DNA from: Chloracidobacterium sp. UBA6041
Lineage (GTDB): Bacteria > Acidobacteriota > Blastocatellia > Pyrinomonadales > Pyrinomonadaceae
Assembly (NCBI GenBank): GCA_002427845.1
Contig: DIYZ01000019.1
Location: 1-32,110, forward strand
DNA length: 32,110 nt
Reading direction: 5' to 3'
Positions 22,987 through 31,470 of the stretch are shown piece by piece; position 1 is the first letter of the stretch, and each line of letters begins with the position of its first letter. The position numbers and the translations under genes were made by a program. The notes below the pieces were generated by a model that ran no database searches, was not told the DNA's origin, and saw nothing but the letters and a program-made list of their open reading frames with translations.

Positions 22987-24090
22987 CTAAAGTCCGCTGC
23001 TGGCGCTTTTGGCGGCGGCGAGACCCGGAGCGTCACCGGGAGCTACTTTCTCGATGTCCGGTTGCTCGGGACTTATTCGAATACACGCGGCGAAGTGGCC
23101 TGGCTTGATTTCGACGAGCGGCGGAACGACTTCTTTGCAGGCTTGGATCACGTAGGGGCAGCGCGTATGAAAGCGGCAACCTCGAGGCGGATTGATCGGC
23201 GACGGCACATCGCCCTCCAGCACTATGCGTTGGCGACTCGCCTCGACCTTTGGGTCAGGCACAGGCACGGCTGAGATGAGCGCTTTGGTATACGGCATAA
23301 GTGGATCGGCATAGATCGTTTTTGCGTCGGCTATCTCGACGAGTTTGCCGAGGTACATTACGGCAACGCGATCGGAAACGTGGCGAATCGCACGGAGATC
23401 GTGGGAAATAAATAAGTAAGTGAGGTTCTTCTCGCGTTGGAGCTTCTCTAACAGGTTCATGATCTGCGCCTGAATGGAAACATCGAGTGCGGATATCGGT
23501 TCATCGGCAACAATAAAATCAGGATCCACCGCCAGCGCGCGCGCGATGCCGATGCGCTGCCGTTGTCCACCTGAGAACTCATGCGGATAGCGCTTGATGA
23601 AGCGTTTGCTGAGGCCCACGGTTTCAAGTAGTTGCTGCACGCGTTCGTCGGCTTCCCGGCCCCGCGCGATACGAAAAGTGTCTAACGGTTCGCCGACAAT
23701 CTGGCCAACAGTCATGCGCGGATTTAGCGAGGCATAAGGGTCCTGAAAAATTATTTGCAGATGCCGGCGCTGCTTACGCATTTCGCGCGCTGAAAGATGG
23801 GCCAGGTCTTTACCATGATAAAGCACCTGGCCCGCCGTGGGTTCGATCAAGCGCAAGATCGCGCGTCCGAGAGTAGTCTTCCCGCAACCGGACTCGCCAA
23901 CAAGACCAAGCGTCTCGCCCGGATAAATGTCGAACGTGACGCCATCAACTGCTTTAACGATACCCTTTTTACCGCGGCCCATATCGAAATAAACTTCCAG
24001 ATCACGTATCGCAATCAAGGGTTCGCCGCGACCGTCCGCGATCGGTGGCGGTGTTTGGAGGGTGTTCAAGTTTGACTCTTGAGTGCTCAT
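22987..24090 (-). CDS. oppF: Oligopeptide/dipeptide ABC transporter ATP-binding protein (OppF/DppF type)
   Basis: One of the two ATPases that power peptide uptake. From the ATG at 24090 it has 367 residues; an in-frame ATG at 24123 would add 11. Walker A GESGCGKTT, Q-loop IIFQDPYASLNP, signature SGGQRQRIGIARAL, Walker B FIVADEP and the switch His in FISHDL are all intact. The C-terminal extension holds the oligopeptide-ATPase motif with Cys residues (GCRFHTRCPYVIQAC), which in some homologues binds an iron-sulfur cluster. The start sits inside a heptamer array: a 14-bp tandem duplication creates an upstream ATG at 24104 opening the mini-frame MSTQR, whose TGA overlaps the ATG at 24090. Last gene of the importer operon, 111 bases after oppD if the 24123 start is used. 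Confidence 0.87.
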   Translation of the reverse strand: MSTQESNLNTLQTPPPIADGRGEPLIAIRDLEVYFDMGRGKKGIVKAVDGVTFDIYPGETLGLVGESGCGKTTLGRAILRLIEPTAGQVLYHGKDLAHLSAREMRKQRRHLQIIFQDPYASLNPRMTVGQIVGEPLDTFRIARGREADERVQQLLETVGLSKRFIKRYPHEFSGGQRQRIGIARALAVDPDFIVADEPISALDVSIQAQIMNLLEKLQREKNLTYLFISHDLRAIRHVSDRVAVMYLGKLVEIADAKTIYADPLMPYTKALISAVPVPDPKVEASRQRIVLEGDVPSPINPPRGCRFHTRCPYVIQACKEVVPPLVEIKPGHFAACIRISPEQPDIEKVAPGDAPGLAAAKSASSGL

Positions 24091-24113
24091 CTCTGAGTGC
24101 TCATCTCTTTCTA
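24072..24113. repeat. Heptamer array overlapping the oppF start
   Basis: Six 7-base units; the pair CTGAGTG and CTCATCT forms a 14-bp tandem duplication (24080-24093 and 24094-24107). Each copy carries an ATG on the minus strand (24090 and 24104). Confidence 0.65.
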
Positions 24114-24160
24114 CTAAGCCCATGCCTCACGGCTGGTCTTCTGGCGTTAGGTTTGAAGTA

Positions 24161-24202
24161 CAAGCTTTAGCTTGCTTCCTGCCAATCAGCAACCTAAAGG
24201 TT
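24161..24202. repeat. Two small hairpins between oppD and oppF
   Basis: CAAGC/GCTTG (24161-24165/24170-24174, loop TTTA) and AACCT/AGGTT (24191-24195/24198-24202, 2-base loop). They are probably dispersed-repeat debris in the oppD-oppF gap. Confidence 0.4.
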
Positions 24203-24234
24203 GAACTCTCAACTTTTCTCCTCTGACTGTTTGG

Positions 24235-25284
24235 CTATTGCGGCGGAGTGCTCATGCCTTTTTGAAGAGTGTTTGTTAAAGCTTCCCGCCGCGAGTCGTT
24301 ATAGACTTGGTCGGCAAAGTGACAAAGCGAATAGTGCTCTGGCGCTACCTGCACGAAGGGCGGAAATTCCTCCCTGCAAATCTCCTGCGCGCGATCGCAC
24401 CGCGCCGCAAAGGGACAACCCGGCGGCAGGTGGGCCAGGTCCGGAGGCAGCCCCGGAATCTGGTAAAGCGCTCCCTGCTCCGCGGTTGGATCGGGAACCG
24501 AGCGCAGCAGCCCTTTGGTATAAGGATTACCCGGCAGCGCAAACAATTCACTGGTCGGCGCCTGCTCGAAAACTTTTCCCGCGTACATCACGATCAAGTG
24601 ATCGGTCATGCCGGCGACGACGCCAAGATCGTGTGTGATTAAAATGACGCTGGTGCCGGTCGCCCGCTTGAGTGTCTTTATCAACTCCAGAATCTGCGCC
24701 TGGATGGTTACATCGAGCGCGGTTGTAGGTTCATCGGCGATGAGCAATTCCGGTTCGCATGAAAGCGCCATGGCAATCATGACACGCTGACGCATTCCGC
24801 CTGAGAATTCATGGGGATAATTATTTGCTCGCGCCCGCGCATCAGGAATCCCGACAGTTTCCAACATTCGTACGGCGTGGTCGAAGGCCTGCCGCTTCGT
24901 ATGGCCCAAATGAAGTTGCGTGATCTCCATCACCTGTCGGGAAATCTTCATGAACGGATTAAGAGAGGTCATCGGATCCTGGAAGATCATGGCAATGCGC
25001 CGCCCTCTAATCTTGCGTACATCCTTTTCTGCGAGCGAGAGGATATCGACACCGTCAAAGACGATTTCCCCTGAAACAATTTTGCCGGGCGGCTGCGGAA
25101 TCAAACGGATGATTGACAGGTTCGTGACCGATTTCCCGGAACCCGACTCCCCCACGATTCCCAGTGTTTCACCACGCTTCAACTGAAACGTCACACCGTC
25201 GACAGCTTTAACTTCACCGTCTTCAGTGTCGAAGTAGGTGCGGAGTTCCCTGACTTCGAGCAGATTTCCGTTGGGGTTAGTCAT
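24235..25284 (-). CDS. oppD: Oligopeptide/dipeptide ABC transporter ATP-binding protein (OppD/DppD type)
   Basis: The partner ATPase of OppF. The 349-residue protein shows Walker A GESGSGKS (45-52), Q-loop MIFQDPMTSLNP, signature SGGMRQRVMIAMAL, Walker B LLIADEP and switch His in LITHDL, all intact. The C-terminal extension has GCPFAARCDRAQEIC and a final Cys in YSLCHF, as in oligopeptide ATPases. OppD and OppF form a heterodimer on the permeases encoded upstream. A heptamer array begins 13 bases before the ATG and runs back over the stop codon of oppC. No Shine-Dalgarno site is visible. Confidence 0.88.
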   Translation of the reverse strand: MTNPNGNLLEVRELRTYFDTEDGEVKAVDGVTFQLKRGETLGIVGESGSGKSVTNLSIIRLIPQPPGKIVSGEIVFDGVDILSLAEKDVRKIRGRRIAMIFQDPMTSLNPFMKISRQVMEITQLHLGHTKRQAFDHAVRMLETVGIPDARARANNYPHEFSGGMRQRVMIAMALSCEPELLIADEPTTALDVTIQAQILELIKTLKRATGTSVILITHDLGVVAGMTDHLIVMYAGKVFEQAPTSELFALPGNPYTKGLLRSVPDPTAEQGALYQIPGLPPDLAHLPPGCPFAARCDRAQEICREEFPPFVQVAPEHYSLCHFADQVYNDSRREALTNTLQKGMSTPPQ

Positions 25285-25297
25285 TGGTCTGTTTCGT

Positions 25298-25346
25298 AAT
25301 CAGATCTCAAATTTGAAATCTCCCAACTCTGAAGTCTCACAACTCA
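25298..25346. repeat. Heptamer array filling the oppC-oppD gap
   Basis: Seven degenerate 7-base units of the form NNTCNNA or similar (plus strand AATCAGA, TCTCAAA, TCTCCCA, ACTCTGA, AGTCTCA among them). The array includes the oppC stop codon at 25344-25346. Confidence 0.5.
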
Positions 25347-26390
25347 AAGCTTCCGCATCTGGGGATCGAGCGCGTCGCGCAAACCATCGCCAAGAAAGTT
25401 AAGCGAAAAAAGCGTCAGCGCCATGGTCACGCCCGGACAAATGAGTTGCCACGGGAAAATGGCGATGTTCGAGATGCCTTCGGTAGCCAGGCTGCCCCAG
25501 GACGCGAGCGGAGGCTGCACGCCAAACCCGAGAAAAGAAAGAAATGCTTCGGTGAGCATCACCGAGGGAATGGTGAGCGTGGCGTAAACGATCACCGGTC
25601 CCAGAGTGTTTGGCACGATGTGCCGGAAAATTATGCGCGGCGTTGAGACGCCGGTGGCCCGCGCCGCCAGCACAAATTCCTGATGTTTCAGCGACAACAC
25701 CTGACCGCGCACGATCCGCGCCATCGTCAACCACGACACTGAACCCAGCGCAACGAAGAGCAGCACCAACTGGCCCACCGGTGTGTTTCTGCGAAACATG
25801 GCGAGCAAAACGATGACGAGAATCACGTAAGGCAATGAATAAAGGATATCGACTACACGCATCATCACGTTATCGATACGTCCGCCCAGATAGCCCGCCA
25901 CCGCGCCGTAAGCGATGCCGATGAGCAACGAAACCACCGTGGCTATGATGCCCACCATCAGAGAAATCTGCCCGCCTTGCAGCGTGCGCGCCAGCATGTC
26001 GCGACCGTTGTTGTCAGTGCCCATCGGGTGCTTCCACGAGAAAGATCCGTCAGGAGCTCTGAACGGCGGAAACGACTTGATCAGGCTCGCGTCGCTGGGA
26101 ATGTAATCAGGAGCAAAGCCGGTCGTCTTCCTGATGATGGAGGGACCGATCAGCGAGGCGATGGCTACCAATATGACGACGACCATCCCAAAGACCGCGA
26201 GTTTATTTTTCAGCAGCCGGCGCCAGGCGTCTTTCCACAGCGAAGTCCCAACCACTACTTCACCCGTCTCGGCAGTATGCACATCCTCGGCGACGGCAAA
26301 TTCCGGCGGCGTGTGAATAACGTCGTCAGTAGCGAACGCCGATTCGGTTCTTTCAGGGTCAGCCGGAATTGTTGGCTTGTCGTCGCTCAT
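25344..26390 (-). CDS. oppC: Peptide ABC transporter permease (OppC/DppC type)
   Basis: Inner-membrane permease of the importer. From the ATG at 26390 it has 348 residues. A hydrophilic N-terminal stretch of about 45 residues precedes the first membrane helix (FGMVVVILVAIASLIGPSII). About six membrane segments follow. The cytoplasmic EAA loop that contacts the ATPases is EFVLAARATGVSTPRIIFRH. HPMGTDNNGRDMLAR after the first helix is typical of the OppC branch. An in-frame ATG at 26405 would add 5 residues, but it lies inside a palindromic repeat, so 26390 is preferred. Neither start has a clear Shine-Dalgarno site. Confidence 0.87.
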   Translation of the reverse strand: MSDDKPTIPADPERTESAFATDDVIHTPPEFAVAEDVHTAETGEVVVGTSLWKDAWRRLLKNKLAVFGMVVVILVAIASLIGPSIIRKTTGFAPDYIPSDASLIKSFPPFRAPDGSFSWKHPMGTDNNGRDMLARTLQGGQISLMVGIIATVVSLLIGIAYGAVAGYLGGRIDNVMMRVVDILYSLPYVILVIVLLAMFRRNTPVGQLVLLFVALGSVSWLTMARIVRGQVLSLKHQEFVLAARATGVSTPRIIFRHIVPNTLGPVIVYATLTIPSVMLTEAFLSFLGFGVQPPLASWGSLATEGISNIAIFPWQLICPGVTMALTLFSLNFLGDGLRDALDPQMRKL

Positions 26391-26397
26391 TTGTAGA

Positions 26398-26476
26398 ACA
26401 GGCATTTGGGCCTGTCTTTAATAAATTTAGACAGACAAGAATGTCTGTCCTACCCGATCACAGACACGAATGTCTG
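26398..26476. repeat. Three consecutive palindromes between oppB and oppC
   Basis: Perfect stems ACAGGC/GCCTGT (26398-26403/26410-26415), GACAGACA/TGTCTGTC (26430-26437/26442-26449, loop AGAA) and CAGACA/TGTCTG (26461-26466/26471-26476, loop CGAA). The middle unit (26424-26453) recurs exactly, 30 of 30 bases, at 27469-27498. Confidence 0.8.
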
Positions 26477-26482
26477 TCCTGC

Positions 26483-27403
26483 TTAGTAACGTATCCTTGG
26501 ATCCAGATAGGCATAGGCAATGTCTACGAGCAAATTCATAAGCAATAGCGTGATGGCAATGAAGGCCACGATTCCGATGACGAGCGGCTCATCGCGGTTC
26601 AGCGAAGCCTGGATGAAATAGTTGCCGAGACCGGGCAAAGCAAAAAGCCGCTCCACGACAACGGTCCCCGTTAACAAAAATGCCAGCGCGGGTCCGGTGA
26701 AAGAAACCACCGGCATCAGTCCTCCGCGCAACGCATGCCGGATTACGACTTGGCTCTCACTCAATCCTTTCGAGCGAGCTGTGCGGATATAGTCAGAGCG
26801 AAGTACCTCCAGCATGCCGGCCCGCGTCAATCTGGCAATGTAGGCCATGTAGATCGCCGACAGTGTGATTACCGGCAGTACGGCGCTTCTGCTGGGGAAG
26901 CCATACCAACGCGCCGGCGGGAACCAGTAAAGCGTCAGCGAGAAAAATAGGACCAGGATGGGGCCAAGCACGAAGTTTGGCACCGATATTCCTACCATTG
27001 CCAGGGCCATCGAGCCGTAGTCCCATTTCGAGTTTTGTTTGAGGGCGGCGATCGACCCAAACAGAATGCCAACAACGAGTGCCAGCAGATAAGCAGATAG
27101 TCCGATTGCGGCTGAGACCGGCAACGAGCTCGCAATAATTGTGTTTACTGACTGGCCCTGGTACTTCAATGAATTGCCAAAATCGAAGCGCACAATATGG
27201 CCCATCATTTTGCCGTATTGCACGTACCAGGGTTTATTCAAGCCATACTTCTCTCGGATATTATTTTCAATCTGTTTGGGGATGGGTTTCTCGCCGCTGT
27301 AGAAGTTTCCGGGAGCAAGTCGTATCAAACCCCACGTTAGAGTAATCACGATAAATATGGTTGGGACCGTAATGAGTAAGCGGCGAATGATGAAGGAAGT
27401 CAT
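26483..27403 (-). CDS. oppB: Peptide ABC transporter permease (OppB/DppB type)
   Basis: Inner-membrane permease pairing with OppC. The 306-residue protein begins with the family-typical MTSFIIRRLLITVPTIFIVI first helix and has about six membrane segments. The EAA loop is DYIRTARSKGLSESQVVIRH, contacting the ATPases. RLAPGNFYSGEKPIPKQ after helix 1 and the C-terminal LVDIAYAYLDPRIRY are family features. The length is normal. The gaps on both sides are filled by related palindromic repeats, so no native ribosome binding site is visible. Confidence 0.9.
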   Translation of the reverse strand: MTSFIIRRLLITVPTIFIVITLTWGLIRLAPGNFYSGEKPIPKQIENNIREKYGLNKPWYVQYGKMMGHIVRFDFGNSLKYQGQSVNTIIASSLPVSAAIGLSAYLLALVVGILFGSIAALKQNSKWDYGSMALAMVGISVPNFVLGPILVLFFSLTLYWFPPARWYGFPSRSAVLPVITLSAIYMAYIARLTRAGMLEVLRSDYIRTARSKGLSESQVVIRHALRGGLMPVVSFTGPALAFLLTGTVVVERLFALPGLGNYFIQASLNRDEPLVIGIVAFIAITLLLMNLLVDIAYAYLDPRIRY

Positions 27404-27411
27404 ATTTGCAG

Positions 27412-27498
27412 GACAGGCAGCGCGCCTGTCGTCTATGCAGGACAGGCATTCCGGGCTGGCGTTTGATCAATTTAGACAGACAAGAATGTCTGTCCTAC
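27412..27498. repeat. Palindromic repeats between the binding-protein gene and oppB
   Basis: Contains a perfect stem GACAGGC/GCCTGTC (27412-27418/27424-27430), a degraded second copy (about 27441-27460), and the exact 30-bp copy 27469-27498 of the unit at 26424-26453. The stop codon of the binding-protein gene (27495-27497) lies inside the repeat. Confidence 0.8.
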
Positions 27499-29483
27499 TC
27501 AGTCAAGCTGGGTGTGCCGTAATCCCACTTCGCGGGATCGCGCTCAATGTACACAAACTTCCAGGGATACAGCGAGCCGGCATTAGGGTACATCCCTTTT
27601 ACGTAAGGCTTCTTTACAAAATTAACCGCCGCGCTTTCGATAGGAATTATCGGTTGCGCGTCCAACAAATACTTCTCCGCCCTGGCAAGCAATTCATATC
27701 GCTTCTGCTTGTCGACCATGTGGTTTGCTTCGTCCAGCATGTCGGCGTACTTCCTATCAAACCAGCCACTGCCATTGTCTCCGGTCGGGTTTGAAAAGAT
27801 ATTCAGAAAAGTAAATGGATCCATGTAATCCGCACCCCAGATGCCGAGTGCGAACCCCTTGTACTCCAGATTGGCCCTGGCAGGAAAAAACGATTTGGTT
27901 TCCATACTCCTGAGCTGAACAGTGATACCCAGCATCTGTTTCCATTGCGCCTGCATAAACTCGGCCATTGTCTTGTTGGCTGAATTAGTGTTGAAAGTAT
28001 ATTCAACTTTGTCGACCGGAAACTTTGGACACGAGAAGCTGCCGTCATCACGCTTCGTCACTGGAAAGCCGGCCTGCGCCAATAATTCCCGGGCCTTCTC
28101 GGGATTGAAGTCATCTCCTTTCGGGCGCGGGTAACCATTGAAGATGCCCTCAGGGGTGAATGCCGTCAGTGGCTTCACAACCTGCCGCGACGTGGCCCAG
28201 GCATTCCGGTCGATCGCCATGTTGAAGGCTCTGCGCACGCGCAGATCGTTCATGGGCGGCTGCGTGACGTTGATCAGGATATAGGTGATGGCCGCCTCCG
28301 ACCCTTCCATGTAATCTTTCTTCTGCCGGACAACATCAAGCCATCTCGTCGGCACAACGTGGTTCAAAGCGGAGTCTATTTCACCCACCTGATAGAGATT
28401 CATCGTGGTGGGATTGTCATTCATCGGATAGAAAAAAATTTGATCAAGTTTCACGTTGGCGGCGTCCCAGTACATCGGATCGCGTTCGACAACGATTTCA
28501 GAATAACGTTTCCACGATTTCAGCCTGAACGGACCGCAAGTCATGATGTGTGCAGGCTCGGTCCATTGGTCGCCATACTTCTCGATCGCTTTGCGCGGTA
28601 CCAAACGAAAAAACTGATTGGCGAGCAAACCCGCAAAGAACGGCGCCGGCTGACTCAGAGAGATGCGCACCGTGTAGTCGTCAACTGCTTCGACGCCGAT
28701 GTCTTCGCCAGTCACTGGCACAAAATCTTTGCCTGCAACTGCCGCCTGTAGTTTGGGATTGCTCGCCAGAAGTTCGTTGCGCTGTTGCGCATCGCCGGGA
28801 AGTGTTAAGCGGGCCGGTGAGTGCATGAAGCGATGAAAAGCTGTGTCCGGATCGCCTGTTGGCTCTTCGGCAGTGGCCGGATATTCCTGCTCGGAGGGCT
28901 TTAGCGGCGCCTGGCTCAAGGGCTCTGCCGGCGTGCCTGGCTTGGCGTTGTCTGCAAAGTTTTTCTCGAGAAGATATTCGTTGGTCTGTGGGTCACGTAC
29001 AAAAGCAGCGTGGGAGTTATAGGCCTTCGCATACTTTATGTAGAAAGCAAGATTGGCGTTGCGGGAAGCGACCTCCGGCGATAGTCCCCGGCGAAAACTG
29101 TAAAGGAAGTCATGGGCGTTGATAGCATCGCCGTTGGACCAGCGGGCATTTTTCCTTAGATGAAAGACAAACTCCGAAGAATCGCGATTAACGTGCCAGC
29201 GCTCCGCGACGGCTGGTATGGGTTCCATCGTCTTCGGATGATACTCAACCAGGCCCTCATACAAAGCCATGAATATGCGGCCCTCGGGTTGTCCGGTGGT
29301 TAAGTGCGGATCCAGCGATTCCGGTTCGTCACCGGTAACGTAGCGAAGCACGTTGCCTGCCGGCGGCGTAGTCTTCCCATAAAACTCTCCATTCGTCGCC
29401 GGCGCGCGGCATGAGAGTGCGCTCACGACGAGCGTCAACACCGTCAGTCCGGCGATTACTTGTCTCAAGTAAACTCTAGCCAT
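27495..29483 (-). CDS. Lipoprotein peptide-binding protein (SBP family 5, OppA-like)
   Basis: Captures peptides outside the membrane for the importer. From the ATG at 29483 it has 662 residues. A lipoprotein signal ends in VVSALSC with the lipidated Cys at 25. The family-5 fold follows: VTGDEPESLDPHLTTG (family signature region), LYEGLVEYHPKTMEPIPAVAERW, FHLRKNARWSNGDAINAHDF, and the C-terminal lobe with NVTQPPMNDLRVRRAFNMAIDR and DYMDPFTFLNIFSN. A Pro/Glu-rich insertion (about residues 180-225) is unusual for the family. An in-frame ATG at 29531 is possible, but it would leave the signal peptide long. The stop codon falls within a repeated palindrome. Confidence 0.87.
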   Translation of the reverse strand: MARVYLRQVIAGLTVLTLVVSALSCRAPATNGEFYGKTTPPAGNVLRYVTGDEPESLDPHLTTGQPEGRIFMALYEGLVEYHPKTMEPIPAVAERWHVNRDSSEFVFHLRKNARWSNGDAINAHDFLYSFRRGLSPEVASRNANLAFYIKYAKAYNSHAAFVRDPQTNEYLLEKNFADNAKPGTPAEPLSQAPLKPSEQEYPATAEEPTGDPDTAFHRFMHSPARLTLPGDAQQRNELLASNPKLQAAVAGKDFVPVTGEDIGVEAVDDYTVRISLSQPAPFFAGLLANQFFRLVPRKAIEKYGDQWTEPAHIMTCGPFRLKSWKRYSEIVVERDPMYWDAANVKLDQIFFYPMNDNPTTMNLYQVGEIDSALNHVVPTRWLDVVRQKKDYMEGSEAAITYILINVTQPPMNDLRVRRAFNMAIDRNAWATSRQVVKPLTAFTPEGIFNGYPRPKGDDFNPEKARELLAQAGFPVTKRDDGSFSCPKFPVDKVEYTFNTNSANKTMAEFMQAQWKQMLGITVQLRSMETKSFFPARANLEYKGFALGIWGADYMDPFTFLNIFSNPTGDNGSGWFDRKYADMLDEANHMVDKQKRYELLARAEKYLLDAQPIIPIESAAVNFVKKPYVKGMYPNAGSLYPWKFVYIERDPAKWDYGTPSLTE

Positions 29484-29540
29484 CGCTACGATAGCGCTGA
29501 ACTTAACACGCGTACACGCGTCGATCAACATTCTGTGTGT

Positions 29541-29580
29541 AACGGCAAACTAACAGGCGCGCAATCCAACCGTTTGCGTT
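29541..29580. repeat. Imperfect inverted repeat between the two binding-protein genes
   Basis: GCAAAC (29545-29550) pairs with GTTTGC (29572-29577), extended by AAC (29541-29543) and GTT (29578-29580) with one bulged base. It follows the stop codon of the upstream gene (29585) closely. Related to 18570-18586 and 22897-22949. Confidence 0.45.
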
Positions 29581-29584
29581 AAGT

Positions 29585-31372
29585 CTACTTGCTCCCGTAT
29601 GTGCCGGCAGCCGGGGGTTGCTTCCACACGGAATTTATGCGAACCGTCTTTAGCGACGGCGCGTCGAGCACGTTGGAATCAAACCCCTCCACGTACGGCT
29701 TTACCAGCGCATAAGACGACGCGAAATAGATCGGCATGGCGCTCAAATCCTTCAGTGCCTGACCTTCTGTTTCGATTGCCGGCAGCGTTCCCAGCGTCTT
29801 CAACTTTGCACTAGACGGCTTGCCAGTGGCAACGTTCGCATTAGAGTTGGCTGCCGGCGCCTGGAGTGTGGTCGCGGTCTGCGCCGCGGTGTGGAAGCCC
29901 TCCTCAAAGAGCATACGCATGTTTGTTAGTTCGTCGGTCGTTTGCATCACGATGCCGCGTCGCACCACGTCGTAATCACCTGCGCGAATCGCCGCTTCGT
30001 ATTCATCCCAATTCTTGACGACAATTTCCGTTTCGATATTCAGCACGCTTCGCCACATCCCAGCAATGGATTGCGCCACGAGGCGCTGCTGCTCATTACG
30101 GTTTACGAGCAGCCGAATCTTCGGAAATCCCTGGCCCTCCGGAAAACCCGCCTCGGCAAGTAAAGCTTTGGCGCGTTCGTGATCTTTTTCCAAAACCTCC
30201 GACTTATCAACCACCGGTTTTTGCGGACCCGTCGCTGTTTCCGGCAAGAAGCGTCTGGCCGGCTCTGTGGCCCCGCCCATATCGTCCTCGCTGATGCGTT
30301 CGCGATCGATTGCCACGGCCAGGGCCTCGCGCACGCGCACGTCATCAAACGGAGCATGAGAGGTGTTGAAGTTGTAGTAAGTTAATGCGCCATAAGTCGT
30401 GCGACGGAAATCTTCGTAAGGTGTCAGGAGTTTGATCGCCAGCGGTTCAAACGCCGCGTTGGTCACAGCATCAACTTCACCGGCGCGATAAGCCGCGAGT
30501 GCAGATTCCACGTCTCTTTGACCGACGAACTCGACGTGCTCAAGCGTGACCTGCTGTTTGTCCCAGTAATTCTGAGCACGCTCGAGGAGCACCTGCTGAC
30601 TTCCAGCCTGCGCCAGAGAAAAAGGACCATTGGAGACAAGACCATTCGCGACCAGGGCAGTAATCGCGCTCTCCTCCTGAAGTTTGACCGGACGGAAAAC
30701 AGGATGAGCGACCAACGCGGGAAAATTCATATCGGGACGGCGCAGGCGAACGCGCAGCACACGATCCGAAAGCGCTTCCACTCCAAACCGTTGCTCAGTC
30801 ACCTCGACGGGAGGGAGAGGAGAGGGCTCAGGTTTCGCTTCTTTTTGCGGCGCGCTTTGTCTGGCGGGCTGTGGGGGTTGGACTTCCCTTTGCGCGCCCT
30901 CGATGTTGGCCAGGAGGTCCGTGTGCGGCGCCAGGTCACCTATGGCCATCGTGCGCCGCCAGGAGCGAACAAAGTCGGTCGCCGTAACCGGCTCGCCATT
31001 CGACCAGCGCGCGTCGTCGCGCAGGTAGAAGGTCCATACGCGGCCGCCGTTGGATTGCTCCCAACGCGTGGCAACAGCAGGAATTGGAGTAAGCGTGCGC
31101 GCGTCATACTCCGTAAGACCTTCGAAGATTGCCCTCACCAAATCCGTATCGGGAGGCGCCGCGGCAAAGGCCGGGTCAAAAGTCTGGGGTAAACCACCAT
31201 CGCTCCAGCGGAAGTCCTGAGCATTCCGCACAACAACGCGTCCGTAGTAAGGCTCGACTTTTTCATCCAGAAAACAGCCGGCATGACTGAGCATTAATGC
31301 TAACAGTAGCGCGCCAACCAGCGGTGCGCGAAACGGCCCATATTTTCGGAAAATGCTTTTCGTTAATCTCAT
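29585..31372 (-). CDS. Second lipoprotein peptide-binding protein (SBP family 5)
   Basis: From the ATG at 31372 it has 595 residues. The signal (LVGALLLALMLSHAGC) places the lipidated Cys at 33; the -3 residue His is unusual for a lipobox, so lipidation is likely rather than certain. Family-5 features: FDPAFAAAPPDTDLVRAIFEGLTEYD, FYLRDDARWSNGEPVTATDFVRSW and HAPFDDVRVREALAVAIDRERI. A Pro/Gln/Lys/Glu-rich segment (about 168-190) and an Ala/Asn-rich segment (about 500-525) interrupt the fold. It is the first gene of the importer operon. It differs clearly from the neighbouring binding protein, so the two probably widen the range of bound peptides. The frame is open to 31462, but those residues give no signal peptide. 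Confidence 0.83.
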   Translation of the reverse strand: MRLTKSIFRKYGPFRAPLVGALLLALMLSHAGCFLDEKVEPYYGRVVVRNAQDFRWSDGGLPQTFDPAFAAAPPDTDLVRAIFEGLTEYDARTLTPIPAVATRWEQSNGGRVWTFYLRDDARWSNGEPVTATDFVRSWRRTMAIGDLAPHTDLLANIEGAQREVQPPQPARQSAPQKEAKPEPSPLPPVEVTEQRFGVEALSDRVLRVRLRRPDMNFPALVAHPVFRPVKLQEESAITALVANGLVSNGPFSLAQAGSQQVLLERAQNYWDKQQVTLEHVEFVGQRDVESALAAYRAGEVDAVTNAAFEPLAIKLLTPYEDFRRTTYGALTYYNFNTSHAPFDDVRVREALAVAIDRERISEDDMGGATEPARRFLPETATGPQKPVVDKSEVLEKDHERAKALLAEAGFPEGQGFPKIRLLVNRNEQQRLVAQSIAGMWRSVLNIETEIVVKNWDEYEAAIRAGDYDVVRRGIVMQTTDELTNMRMLFEEGFHTAAQTATTLQAPAANSNANVATGKPSSAKLKTLGTLPAIETEGQALKDLSAMPIYFASSYALVKPYVEGFDSNVLDAPSLKTVRINSVWKQPPAAGTYGSK

Positions 31373-31470
31373 CGAGCTGATATCAAACTTCAGCAATGCA
31401 ACGGGGAACGGCAGCCGTGCACCCGTCTTTCCTGGTAGCACTCGATTCGAGCGAGGTCGCACGAATTATC

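Noticed and set aside
26398..27498. CRISPR array in the importer operon
   Set aside because: Only two identical 30-bp copies 1 kb apart with a gene between them; no regular spacers and no cas genes.
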